DNA from: Bacteroidota bacterium
Lineage (GTDB): Bacteria; Bacteroidota; Bacteroidia; Chitinophagales; Chitinophagaceae
Assembly (NCBI GenBank): GCA_023429825.1
Contig: JAEZDC010000093.1
Span: 1-46,982 of the forward strand
Direction: 5' to 3'
DNA length: 46,982 bases
Shown: positions 31,571 to 39,595 of the stretch, piece after piece
How positions within the stretch are numbered: position 1 is the first letter of the stretch
Layout: every line of letters starts with the position of its first letter
Notes under the pieces: generated by a model
What the model saw: only the letters and a program-made list of their open reading frames with translations
Told to the model about the DNA's origin: nothing
Database searches by the model: none
Translations under genes and position numbers: made by a program

Positions 31571-31912
31571 TTATCTAAAAAGATCATCATCATTATCACG
31601 ATAATATATCTTGTTGTCTAAAAATTCCTGCGTTGCTAAAATAGAAGGATTAGGCATTTTTTCATAAGCCCTTGATATTTCAATTTGCTCTTTATTCTCG
31701 TGAATTTCCTCAAGACTATCAGTATGGCTGGCAAATTCTTCAAGCTTATTATGCAATTCTTCTCTTAGAGCAATATTTATCTGGTTTGCTCTTTTTGCAA
31801 CTACAGCAATAGATTTGTATAAATTGCCCGTAGGAGCTTTGATATCCACGAGGCTTTTAGTTTCAACTACGTTGGGTGTATTAGAACTAAGTTGTCTTCT
31901 TAGTTTGCTCAT
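31571..31912 (-). CDS. rpoZ: DNA-directed RNA polymerase subunit omega, Bacteroidota type
   Basis: This 113-residue protein matches the Bacteroidota omega subunit: ETKSLVDIKAPTGNLYKSIAVVAKRANQI corresponds to the omega core, with RANQIN taking the place of the familiar R-A-x-Q-I. The C-terminus (EISRAYEKMPNPSILATQEFLDN) is typical of this phylum. Omega helps assemble the beta-prime subunit into RNA polymerase. It overlaps the 3' end of bamD by 26 bases in another frame, so it is translated from the bamD mRNA. Confidence 0.85.
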   Translation of the reverse strand: MSKLRRQLSSNTPNVVETKSLVDIKAPTGNLYKSIAVVAKRANQINIALREELHNKLEEFASHTDSLEEIHENKEQIEISRAYEKMPNPSILATQEFLDNKIYYRDNDDDLFR

Positions 31913-32708
31913 TTTTCAGGTTTTTGATATTATTCGAAGATAAGTTTTTATAGTTATTAGCGTCGTCCAGGTATTTGCTTTCAGGAAAGCGGTCGACGAA
32001 ATCTGTTACTTCTGTAATTACTTTTTCAAATCTTTCTTCCTGCTTTTCAGGCACGCTCATTTCAGCATACTTAAAATAAGATTTGATAACACTTAGTTTG
32101 TACTCTTCGCTTCTTTCCGAATCGGGGTAGTTTTCCATTAGCGTAGAATATGCAATCGCAGCCGCTCTATAGTAACCGAGATTATAATATAGTTCAGCTG
32201 ATTTAAGTTCCTTCAGCTCTAGCTTCTGCCTGGAATTATCGATGATACGATTCGCCTCCGCAACTCTTGCCGAATTAGGATGCTGATTAATAAATGCCTG
32301 CATCAACCCAATGGTCTTGGTGGTGTTTGTTTGGTCTAACTCCACTTTAGGAGACTGCATATAAAACGAATATGCCCGCATGTATTCTGCTTCTTCAGCT
32401 TTTCCGCTAGTAGGGAATGTTTCAGCAAAAGTTTTGAAAAGGTTTTCAGCATTCATATAATCCTTCTGATAGAAAGCAGCATATGCGTACTTGTAATACA
32501 AATCCTCAAAACGGTTTGTTCCTTTTACATATGGGAAAAGGTCTTCAAAAAGTTGCTGAGCCTGGTTATATTTCTTTTTTGCATAATACTGCTCAGCCAT
32601 TTTGTATTTATACTCATTGTCTTTGCTTTTTAAGACCTTTCCAAATTGTGAAGCACAAGAAGCAAATATTACTGAAAGAATAACTAAAACTACGCTTGCT
32701 CTTTTCAT
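31887..32708 (-). CDS. bamD: Outer-membrane assembly lipoprotein BamD
   Basis: This 273-residue lipoprotein has its lipobox ending in IFASCAS, with Cys at position 18. Five TPR-like helical hairpins follow, rich in A/Y packing residues: YAKKKYNQAQQLFEDLFPY, FYQKDYMNAENLFKTFAETFP, INQHPNSARVAEANRII, YYRAAAIAYSTLMENYPDS and EKVITEVTDFVDRFPESKY. BamD is the essential partner of BamA in inserting beta-barrel proteins into the outer membrane. It heads a run of rpoZ, coaBC, DUF4835 and DUF4296 genes. A TAnnTTTG element lies 8 nt upstream of the ATG. Confidence 0.92.
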   Translation of the reverse strand: MKRASVVLVILSVIFASCASQFGKVLKSKDNEYKYKMAEQYYAKKKYNQAQQLFEDLFPYVKGTNRFEDLYYKYAYAAFYQKDYMNAENLFKTFAETFPTSGKAEEAEYMRAYSFYMQSPKVELDQTNTTKTIGLMQAFINQHPNSARVAEANRIIDNSRQKLELKELKSAELYYNLGYYRAAAIAYSTLMENYPDSERSEEYKLSVIKSYFKYAEMSVPEKQEERFEKVITEVTDFVDRFPESKYLDDANNYKNLSSNNIKNLKNEQTKKTT

Positions 32709-32716
32709 AAAGTGGG

Positions 32717-32724
32717 CAAAATTA
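32717..32724 (-). promoter_or_regulatory. -7 element TAATTTTG of bamD
   Basis: A perfect TAnnTTTG match on the minus strand, 8 nt before ATG 32708, giving a leader of only a few nt. Confidence 0.5.
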
Positions 32725-32809
32725 GGTTTTACCTACCAAAGTAGGAAGTGTATTTAGTTATAAGTGGGCAGTGTCCGTTAATGAAAACTTAAAAGTAGCA
32801 TCAATAAAA

Positions 32810-32832
32810 AAGGAGCCCTATACGGGCTCCTT
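32810..32832 (-). terminator. Terminator after the OmpA-family gene
   Basis: A perfect 9-bp stem AAGGAGCCC (32810-32818) pairing with 32824-32832 has a TATAC loop; a run of T follows on the minus strand. It is 20 bases past the stop at 32853. Confidence 0.88.
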
Positions 32833-32852
32833 TGTCTAAAAAAGATAATATA

Positions 32853-34484
32853 TTATTTCTTTCTCAGGTTTGGATGTGGCGCAGGTACTGTGTTAGGGCC
32901 TTCTTCTGTTGTAGGTTGAAGATCTACTGTATTGGCATCACCACTTGGATCTCCATAACTGAAGATGAATCTGTCTTCAGAGATACCTTGAGTTTCTACC
33001 AGGTATTTGATAACAGCATTTACTCTATCCCAACTTAACTGCTGAGCTCTCTTATCAGAAGCACCATAACCTACCACTCTTACGCGGCAATCAGGATTTG
33101 CTTTGATTTGAGATGCTGCACTGGCTAATACTGATTGAGCATCTTTGCTTAAGCTAACAGAACCAGAACGGAATTGTATGCTTGGTAAAGAAGTAATAGC
33201 GCATGCTGTTGGCTGACGAGTACCCATTTCTTCCATTTTCTTCCGCAATTCACCGCAGCACGCAGGCTCAGGGCAGTTACCCACTCCGTCAGCGTTAACT
33301 GGGAAGCAGTTCTGAGCTGTGAGTAATTCTTTATCACGGCAGTCAGGAACGCCATCACCATCTGTATCGCGGCTAACACCATGTGAATCTACAGGGCAAC
33401 CTGCTGGCGTATTTGGTTCAAGATCAAATTGGTCAGTTACACCATCATTGTCTGCATCAGGCAATACAGGTTTAGGTAATTGCATGTGCTGAGGACGGTT
33501 AAGCTCATTATAGATGAAGTTGTTTGGATTAAGCCACCATAAAGGCTGAACTCTTTTAGCAGCGCTTCCCATGTTGATATTAAGACGAGCTGTAGTCATG
33601 CTTAAGATATCGTTTGCACGACCAGCATTTATACCATCCATATCATCATCGAAATGCGAAGAGTAGCGTTGTTCTAAACCTAAATTGATCTTATTACTTA
33701 ATTTGAAGGCTACTCCAGCTCCCACTGATAACCCATGTCGCAAAAGCCAGTTATCACCACCAATTCTACCGATAGGGCTTCTATTACCAGTTGCTACCGG
33801 AGCATTGCTTTCATACTCACCGTCTAAGATGTCTTTCACTGCATCCTTTATATCACCTCTTGCTCCACCCGGCACACCTGCAAAGCTGTATAAGGCACCA
33901 GATCCATTTCTTGCATCTACATCAACATCTGCAGCGATTAAGCTATAACCGCCAAAGAGATACCAGTTAGTCTTAGGGTTTCCTCTATAATAGCTTTGAG
34001 TATTTAGGGAAACAATAAGATCCAAATTTCCTTGATGAAAGCGAGTGCGGTGGTTAGCAAAGAATCCGCCACTGCCATAGGCCGCCCAAGGATTAGCCCC
34101 TGTTGTTCCATCTGCAGCTATTGAAGTACCTGGTCTTCTTCTATAGTCCAAACCATAGCTAAAACCGCCATTGTATTGGCCACGAAGTGAAAGAACATGA
34201 CCCAAAGCCTTTCTCAGAGAAATACCTCCTCCAAAGCCTAAACGTGGGTCAATATCTCCGATCCAAATAGGTACTCCAGCTTGTAAACCAAGTTCCCACA
34301 TACTCCTAGGCTTAGCAGGGTAAGGGTATTGGTTGTTCATAAACTCGTTATGCTGAGGCATAAGTTTACTGGAAATCTTAGACGAGTCGCTCCAATCGTA
34401 GGTAGCGTCATTGTTCTGTGCAAAACTTGATGATTGTATCAGGCATAATAAGCCAACAATCAAAGTGTACTTTTTGCTTGCCAT
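32853..34484 (-). CDS. OmpA-family outer-membrane protein with thrombospondin type 3 repeats
   Basis: This 543-residue protein has a signal peptide (MASKKYTLIVGLLCLIQSSSFAQ). An N-terminal beta-barrel-like region with many aromatic-ended strands follows. Calcium-binding thrombospondin type 3 repeats lie at about 345-405 (DADNDGVTDQFD, DTDGDGVPDCRD) together with a Cys-rich stretch. A peptidoglycan-binding OmpA C-terminal domain comes next (FRSGSVSLSKDAQSVLASAA, VRVVGYGASDKRAQQLSWDR, VIKYLVETQGI), with the Asp and Arg that grip diaminopimelate. The last 30 residues are a Pro/Thr-rich tail. It likely anchors the outer membrane to the cell wall. A -7 element TATTTTTG lies at 34537-34544. Confidence 0.93.
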   Translation of the reverse strand: MASKKYTLIVGLLCLIQSSSFAQNNDATYDWSDSSKISSKLMPQHNEFMNNQYPYPAKPRSMWELGLQAGVPIWIGDIDPRLGFGGGISLRKALGHVLSLRGQYNGGFSYGLDYRRRPGTSIAADGTTGANPWAAYGSGGFFANHRTRFHQGNLDLIVSLNTQSYYRGNPKTNWYLFGGYSLIAADVDVDARNGSGALYSFAGVPGGARGDIKDAVKDILDGEYESNAPVATGNRSPIGRIGGDNWLLRHGLSVGAGVAFKLSNKINLGLEQRYSSHFDDDMDGINAGRANDILSMTTARLNINMGSAAKRVQPLWWLNPNNFIYNELNRPQHMQLPKPVLPDADNDGVTDQFDLEPNTPAGCPVDSHGVSRDTDGDGVPDCRDKELLTAQNCFPVNADGVGNCPEPACCGELRKKMEEMGTRQPTACAITSLPSIQFRSGSVSLSKDAQSVLASAASQIKANPDCRVRVVGYGASDKRAQQLSWDRVNAVIKYLVETQGISEDRFIFSYGDPSGDANTVDLQPTTEEGPNTVPAPHPNLRKK

Positions 34485-34536
34485 AGGTGAGATTTATATT
34501 ATTAAAATTTCAATTCTTAAGTCCACACTTAAAACG

Positions 34537-34544
34537 CAAAAATA
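34537..34544 (-). promoter_or_regulatory. -7 element TATTTTTG of the OmpA-family gene
   Basis: Perfect TAnnTTTG on the minus strand, 52 nt before ATG 34484. This would be the longest leader among the genes here with a recognised -7 element. Confidence 0.45.
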
Positions 34545-34683
34545 AAGGTTGCGGGTTAAATACCAAATTTTTACTATTTATTTTCATGCAATATGTGCGT
34601 GATACTGAGACAATAACCATTTACTTATAGTTGCATAACGAATTTATTTTTTCAATGGTATATTGCATTCCTTTATTGCGCCA

Positions 34684-35646
34684 ATGAACCTTGCAAAAAA
34701 AGTCCTTTCCCACGAAATTCCTCAATTTGAACAATACTTCAGGGATGCTGTCAAAAGCCGTGCCTCACTGCTGGATCACATTATGCGATACATAGTTAGG
34801 CGTAAAGGAAAGCAATTACGGCCAATGTTCGTGCTTCTTTCTGCTAAACTGGGCGGGCCTATCAATGCAAGTACATACAGAGCAGCTTCCCTCGTTGAGT
34901 TATTGCATACTGCAACGCTTGTTCATGATGATGTTGTGGATGATTCATTAGAAAGACGTGGATTTTTTTCCATAAATGCTCTTTGGAAAAATAAAATAGC
35001 AGTTTTGGTAGGAGACTACCTGCTATCCAAAGGTCTTTTATTATCTCTGGATAATGGTGATTTCAAAGTACTTCAAATAATGAGCGAGGCGGTAAAATTA
35101 ATGAGTGAGGGTGAGCTGCTTCAAATGGAAAAGGCAAGAAACCTGAATTTGCAGGAAAATATTTATTACGAGATCATCAAAGGTAAAACAGCTTCTTTGC
35201 TCGCCTCAGCGTGCGCAGCCGGAGCACATACAACATTTATTGAAGAGAATTCGGTCGATAAAATGCGCCTTTTCGGAGAAAAAGTGGGTATGGCCTTCCA
35301 AATAAAAGATGACCTTTTTGATTACGGTAATACAGCTATCGGGAAGCCCACCGGGAATGATATAAAAGAGAAGAAACTGACCTTACCTCTCATCTATACG
35401 CTAAATAATTGTGATCCCTCGTTACGTAGAAAAATTATTTACATCGTAAAAAATAACAATAATCAAAAAGATAAGGTTCAGTTTGTAATAGATGAGGTAA
35501 TTAAAGTTGGAGGAATTGCCTATGCAGAGCAGAAAATGTTCGCCTATCGGGATGAGGCTTTGGCTATATTGCATGAGTTTCCTCCTGGCGAAGTGAGAGA
35601 TGCTTTGGAAGAACTGGTTCGCTATACTACAGATAGAAAATACTAA
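34684..35646 (+). CDS. ispB: Trans-prenyl diphosphate synthase (long-chain polyprenyl synthetase)
   Basis: This 320-residue class I isoprenyl synthase elongates allylic diphosphates with isopentenyl diphosphate, probably making the octaprenyl-type tail of menaquinone. The order is KGKQLRPMFVLLSAKL (residues 41-56), first Asp-rich motif LVHDDVVDDSLERRG (79-93), GKTASLLASACAAGA, and second Asp-rich motif FQIKDDLFDYG (near 206-216), then KPTGNDIKEKKLTLPLIY. I use ATG 34684 (MNLAKK), not the in-frame TTG at 34663. The gene overlaps recJ by one base (TAATG), so they form a two-gene operon. The chain length cannot be read with certainty, so the symbol is provisional. Confidence 0.92.
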   Translation: MNLAKKVLSHEIPQFEQYFRDAVKSRASLLDHIMRYIVRRKGKQLRPMFVLLSAKLGGPINASTYRAASLVELLHTATLVHDDVVDDSLERRGFFSINALWKNKIAVLVGDYLLSKGLLLSLDNGDFKVLQIMSEAVKLMSEGELLQMEKARNLNLQENIYYEIIKGKTASLLASACAAGAHTTFIEENSVDKMRLFGEKVGMAFQIKDDLFDYGNTAIGKPTGNDIKEKKLTLPLIYTLNNCDPSLRRKIIYIVKNNNNQKDKVQFVIDEVIKVGGIAYAEQKMFAYRDEALAILHEFPPGEVRDALEELVRYTTDRKY

Positions 35647-37340
35647 TGCAAAAGAGATGGAACATATTACAAGCCGATGAAACGGTTGTAAGCTCGTTAT
35701 ATGCTTCTCTTAAGATCAATAAAACCATTTGCAACCTTTTAGCGCAAAGAGGTATCTCCACATTTGAAGGAGCTAAAAATTATTTTCGTCCCCAGCTTGA
35801 ACACCTGCATAGCCCATGGTTGATGAAGGATATGGAAAAAGCTGTAGAACGGATCCTTTCAGCTTTTTCAACCAATGAAAAGATCCTTGTTTTTGGTGAT
35901 TACGATGTAGACGGAACTACTGCTGTGGCCAGCATGTACCAATTTCTCAAAGAACAATATGATGCAGTGGAATTTTACATTCCGCATAGATACAAGGAGG
36001 GATACGGCGTTTCTAAGCTGGGAATCGACTATGCTAAACAGAATGGATTTACCCTAATTGTTTCGCTTGATTGCGGCATCAAGTCTGTTGAACTGATCGC
36101 GTATGCAAAGAATTCAGGTATCGATTTTATTATTTGCGATCACCATCTGCCTGATAAAATTTTACCTCCTGCTGTAGCCATCCTCAATCCTAAACAAACT
36201 GATTGCAATTATCCTTATAAAGAATTATGTGGATGTGGAGTTGGATTTAAACTGATGATGGCGTTAAGTGAGCGGCTGAATGTTCCTGCATCGTCTTACT
36301 TAAAATACCTGGACCTGGTGGCTACTGCCATCGCTGCAGATATTGTTCCGATCACAGGTGAAAACCGGATCCTGGCTTATTATGGAGTTAAGCAGGTAAA
36401 CGAAAATCCCTGCCCTGGTATAAGAGCCCTGATGCAATTAGCCTCAGTGCAAAAAGAAATGCACATTACCAACCTGGTATTCATTATCGCTCCAAGAGTA
36501 AATGCTGCAGGAAGAATGGATGATGCAAAAAAAGCAGTACAGCTTTTTATTGAACAAGATGAGAAGAAGGCATTGGAATATGCAGAAATGTTGCACAATG
36601 ACAATACTGATAGAAAAGAAGCAGATAGCAGCATCACTGATGAGGCGCTTTCTTTATTGAAGGGAGATGAATATACGAACCGTCGAACTACGGTAGTATT
36701 TAAAGAACATTGGCACAAAGGAGTAGTAGGGATAGTAGCATCACGATTGATTGAAAGTTATTATCGTCCTACAATTGTGCTTACTAAAAGCGGTGATATT
36801 GTTGCAGGCTCTGCAAGAAGTGTTGCAGGCTTCAATTTATATGAAGCCATTCATGAATGCCGTGAACATTTATTAGGGTATGGTGGACACTTCGCCGCTG
36901 CAGGAATGACTTTATTGCCCGAAAAGGTGGAAGCTTTCTCTTTGAAATTTGAAGAAGTAGTAAGCAGGATCATCAAACCTGAACTGCTTATACCTGAAAT
37001 AATCATTGATGCGGAGGTGACCTTCACCGAACTAAAAGAATCATTCTACAATATTCTTTGCCAGATGGAACCCTTCGGCCCTGAAAATATGCGGCCTGTT
37101 TTTATTGCCAGGAAAGTGATGGAATCCGGTTTTTCTAAAATTGTGAAGGACCAGCATATACGTTTTGTACTAAAGCAAAATGGTCTTACGTTTTCAGGTA
37201 TTGGATTTAATCTTGCTACTAAATTTCACCTACTGCAAATGAACCATCCTTTAGATGTAGTTTTTACTTTAGATATGAATGAATGGAACGATACCCGCTC
37301 TCTTCAACTAAAGGTCGTTGATCTGCGACTCAGCGAATGA
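35646..37340 (+). CDS. recJ: Single-stranded-DNA-specific exonuclease RecJ
   Basis: This 564-residue exonuclease degrades single-stranded DNA 5' to 3' in recombination and mismatch repair. Marks are FGDYDVDGTTAVASMY (motif I, near residue 80), SLDCGIKSVELI, ICDHHLPD (DHH motif, near 162), LDLVATAIAADIVP and the DHHA1 nucleotide-binding GYGGHFAAAGMTL near 415. An OB-fold-like C-terminal region ends with FTLDMNEWNDTRSLQLKVVDLR. Length is typical. Its start overlaps the ispB stop by one base. Confidence 0.96.
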   Translation: MQKRWNILQADETVVSSLYASLKINKTICNLLAQRGISTFEGAKNYFRPQLEHLHSPWLMKDMEKAVERILSAFSTNEKILVFGDYDVDGTTAVASMYQFLKEQYDAVEFYIPHRYKEGYGVSKLGIDYAKQNGFTLIVSLDCGIKSVELIAYAKNSGIDFIICDHHLPDKILPPAVAILNPKQTDCNYPYKELCGCGVGFKLMMALSERLNVPASSYLKYLDLVATAIAADIVPITGENRILAYYGVKQVNENPCPGIRALMQLASVQKEMHITNLVFIIAPRVNAAGRMDDAKKAVQLFIEQDEKKALEYAEMLHNDNTDRKEADSSITDEALSLLKGDEYTNRRTTVVFKEHWHKGVVGIVASRLIESYYRPTIVLTKSGDIVAGSARSVAGFNLYEAIHECREHLLGYGGHFAAAGMTLLPEKVEAFSLKFEEVVSRIIKPELLIPEIIIDAEVTFTELKESFYNILCQMEPFGPENMRPVFIARKVMESGFSKIVKDQHIRFVLKQNGLTFSGIGFNLATKFHLLQMNHPLDVVFTLDMNEWNDTRSLQLKVVDLRLSE

Positions 37341-37357
37341 TTCACTATCTCCAAGCC

Positions 37358-37456
37358 GATATATAGCCGGAATATCTACGTGATATCCATGGAACGTACA
37401 TGGAATATACATGGGATATCTATATACCTACCATGCTTCTAGCATGCTACAGCTAT
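37358..37456. repeat. Degenerate array of 11-bp units after recJ
   Basis: From 37369 the spacer divides into eight successive 11-bp blocks: GGAATATCTAC, GTGATATCCAT, GGAACGTACAT, GGAATATACAT, GGGATATCTAT, ATACCTACCAT, GCTTCTAGCAT, GCTACAGCTAT. The block before (37358-37368) is a weaker fit. All but the first end in AT and the first five are close to GGAATATnCAT. Eleven is near one helical turn and not a multiple of three, so it is not a coding repeat. It lies 17 bases after the recJ stop and runs up to the recJ/htpG terminator. Confidence 0.65.
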
Positions 37457-37460
37457 AAAG

Positions 37461-37482
37461 AAGCCAGTCTAATGACTGGCTT
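37461..37482. terminator. Bidirectional terminator between recJ and htpG
   Basis: A perfect 9-bp stem AAGCCAGTC (37461-37469) pairing with 37474-37482 has a TAAT loop. It serves the converging recJ and htpG genes. Confidence 0.75.
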
Positions 37483-37506
37483 TATGATGTATTACTGATT
37501 CCTGAA

Positions 37507-39339
37507 TTAAGCTTCTAAGATCAAACCGCTCTTCTTCCCTTCCAGCAATTCAACACTTCTGTTGATGAAGTTTGTAAGATCATTACCTTTTAGCAAGCCT
37601 TGCGATAATAAAGCAAGATCAGCCAAATTCCTTACTTGCTTTTGTTGCTTATCTGCATCATTCTCTTTGAGCAATGTTTGATAGATGGGATGATTACCGT
37701 TCACCGTTAAGGTTACTTCGTCAGGCATGTGGCCATAAAAACTCATTCCACCACCCATTGCAGCCATGTCTTTCATCCTACGCATGAACTCTGGTCGAGT
37801 GGCAACCACGGGGGCTGTTTCGGGACTTAAGCCCTTTACTTCCACCGTTACGTGCAGTTCGGGAACCTGCAAGCCAAACATCTCTTTCAACTTGGATTCT
37901 TCGTCTTTACTCAATACACTTTCATTGCTCTCCTGCTTATCGATGAGATTGTCTACAATATCGGCATCCACTCTTGTAAAAGAAACATTCTCCCATTTCA
38001 TCTCCATCTGGTTGATGAAAGCCGAATCGATCAACGTTTCCATTTTCTCCACTGTATATCCTTTTGCCTGTGCAGCTTTAATATAACTATCCTGCTGGAC
38101 AGGATCGGTTGTATACAAAACGACCAGCTTGCCGTCTTTGTTCTTTTGTAAAGTTTCTGTTTGTGTTTTATACTCGTCGTATGTATAAAACTTATCCCCA
38201 GCAGCATCTTGTAATACAAGGAATTTATTTGCTTTCTCAAAGAACTTATCATCTGTCATCATTCCATACTTTACAAAGAGGCCAAGGCTCTCCCACTTTT
38301 CTTCGAACTCTTTCCTGTCTTTGTTAAATATTTCTTCTAATTTATCGGCTACTTTCTTAGTGATGTGATTGTTGATCTTCTTCACATTCGGATCGCCCTG
38401 CAAATAGCTGCGGCTAACATTCAATGGAATATCCGGGCTATCGATCACACCATGTAACAGCATCAAAAATTCGGGCACAATATCTTTCACTTCATCTGTT
38501 ACAAAAACCTGGTTGCTGTATAGCTGAATCTTATCTTTTTGTATCTCGTAGCTCTGCTTGATCTTAGGGAAATATAACACACCTGTCAGGTTGAACGGAT
38601 AATCCACATTCAGGTGTATCCAGAACAAAGGCAGTTCGCCAAACGGGTATAACTCCTTATAAAAGTCCTGGTAGTTCTGCGGCGTTAGCTCCGATGGTTT
38701 TTTTGTCCATATGGGATCGGTGTTATTGATCTGCTTGTCTTCAAAGAAGATTGGAACAGGTAAAAACTTACAGAATCTTGTGAGGATGCTTCTTATTCTA
38801 TCCGCTTCTAAAAATTCTTTACTCTCTTCATTGATGTGCAGAACGATCTTCGTACCGCGTTGACTATAATCAACATTGTATAATTCAAATTCAGGGCTGC
38901 CATCACAGCTCCAGAACACACCGCTTTCGTCTTTATAGCTCTTGGTATAAATGTCTACTTTATCGGCCACCATAAAAGCGCTGTAAAAGCCCAAGCCAAA
39001 ATGCCCAATGATGTTAGCGTCTTTGTATTTATCCAGAAATTCTTCAGCACTACTAAACGCAACCTGGTTGATATACCTATCCACTTCTTCAGCAGTCATA
39101 CCAATACCACGATCTGTGATCGTTAGCGTTTTCTCATTTATGTCAATGGTTACATCAATTCGCACATCGCTTATATCCGCTTTGGCTTCGCCGGTATTGG
39201 CAAGTTTTTTCAATTTCTGTGATGCATCTACTGCATTACTTACTAATTCTCTCAGAAAGATCTCGTGTTCGCTGTAGAGGAATTTTTTAATGATCGGGAA
39301 GATGTTTTCGGTATGAACCCTGATCTGACCTTTTTGCAT
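37507..39339 (-). CDS. htpG: Molecular chaperone HtpG (Hsp90)
   Basis: This 610-residue Hsp90 refolds client proteins by ATP-driven dimer closure in the cytoplasm. The N-terminal GHKL ATPase domain shows FLRELVSNAVDASQKLKKL near residues 29-47, ITDRGIGMT near 75, and GHFGLGFYSAFMVADKV near 112-128. The middle domain includes LPVPIFFEDKQ, FWIHLNVDYPFNLTGVLYFP and LNVSRSYLQGDPNVKKI, which carries the catalytic Arg loop. The C-terminal dimerisation domain is shorter and ends NRSVELLEGKKSGLILEA. Bacteroidota members have this length. The upstream spacer (39340-39595) holds the repeats described separately. Confidence 0.96.
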   Translation of the reverse strand: MQKGQIRVHTENIFPIIKKFLYSEHEIFLRELVSNAVDASQKLKKLANTGEAKADISDVRIDVTIDINEKTLTITDRGIGMTAEEVDRYINQVAFSSAEEFLDKYKDANIIGHFGLGFYSAFMVADKVDIYTKSYKDESGVFWSCDGSPEFELYNVDYSQRGTKIVLHINEESKEFLEADRIRSILTRFCKFLPVPIFFEDKQINNTDPIWTKKPSELTPQNYQDFYKELYPFGELPLFWIHLNVDYPFNLTGVLYFPKIKQSYEIQKDKIQLYSNQVFVTDEVKDIVPEFLMLLHGVIDSPDIPLNVSRSYLQGDPNVKKINNHITKKVADKLEEIFNKDRKEFEEKWESLGLFVKYGMMTDDKFFEKANKFLVLQDAAGDKFYTYDEYKTQTETLQKNKDGKLVVLYTTDPVQQDSYIKAAQAKGYTVEKMETLIDSAFINQMEMKWENVSFTRVDADIVDNLIDKQESNESVLSKDEESKLKEMFGLQVPELHVTVEVKGLSPETAPVVATRPEFMRRMKDMAAMGGGMSFYGHMPDEVTLTVNGNHPIYQTLLKENDADKQQKQVRNLADLALLSQGLLKGNDLTNFINRSVELLEGKKSGLILEA

Positions 39340-39360
39340 AGTATAATTTTTTTATTTAGC

Positions 39361-39443
39361 CTTCAGCCGTCAGCTATCAGTAATTGAGCTAATATTTATC
39401 AGCGAGTGAAATGCTGAGGGATAATAGCTGAATACTGATTGCC
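39361..39443. repeat. Degenerate array with 7-bp phase before htpG
   Basis: CAGCCGT, CAGCTAT and CAGTAAT are three consecutive 7-bp units at 39364-39384. The word then returns in the same or shifted phase (TCAGCGA, GCTGAGG, GCTGAAT, ACTGATT) up to 39441. The spacer is therefore built from a degenerate CAG/CTGA heptamer. It lies between the htpG start and copy 3 of the 20-bp word. Confidence 0.5.
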
Positions 39444-39444
39444 A

Positions 39445-39464
39445 GTACAAGAGTGCGACGCAAC
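39445..39464 (-). repeat. Dispersed 20-bp intergenic word, copy 3
   Basis: On the minus strand this reads GTTGCGTCGCACTCTTGTAC, identical to 26305-26324. The shared GGCCAG word lies upstream of it in the same reading direction (plus-strand 39492-39497 region). Confidence 0.75.
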
Positions 39465-39568
39465 GGCAGATTCACAAAGAACCGAAAGCTGGCCTCCAAA
39501 AACAAACTAAGTACCAAACAGGCATTTGCTGCCATGATGTCAATCACCAACTGGCTTTTTGTTTGATG

Positions 39569-39576
39569 TACATTTG
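39569..39576 (+). promoter_or_regulatory. -7 element TACATTTG of the secreted nuclease gene
   Basis: A perfect TAnnTTTG match. The in-frame TTG 39563 and ATG 39566 lie upstream of or overlap it and would not be in the transcript, which supports ATG 39596 as start. Confidence 0.55.
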
Positions 39577-39595
39577 CCAGCCTAATATTCTACGG

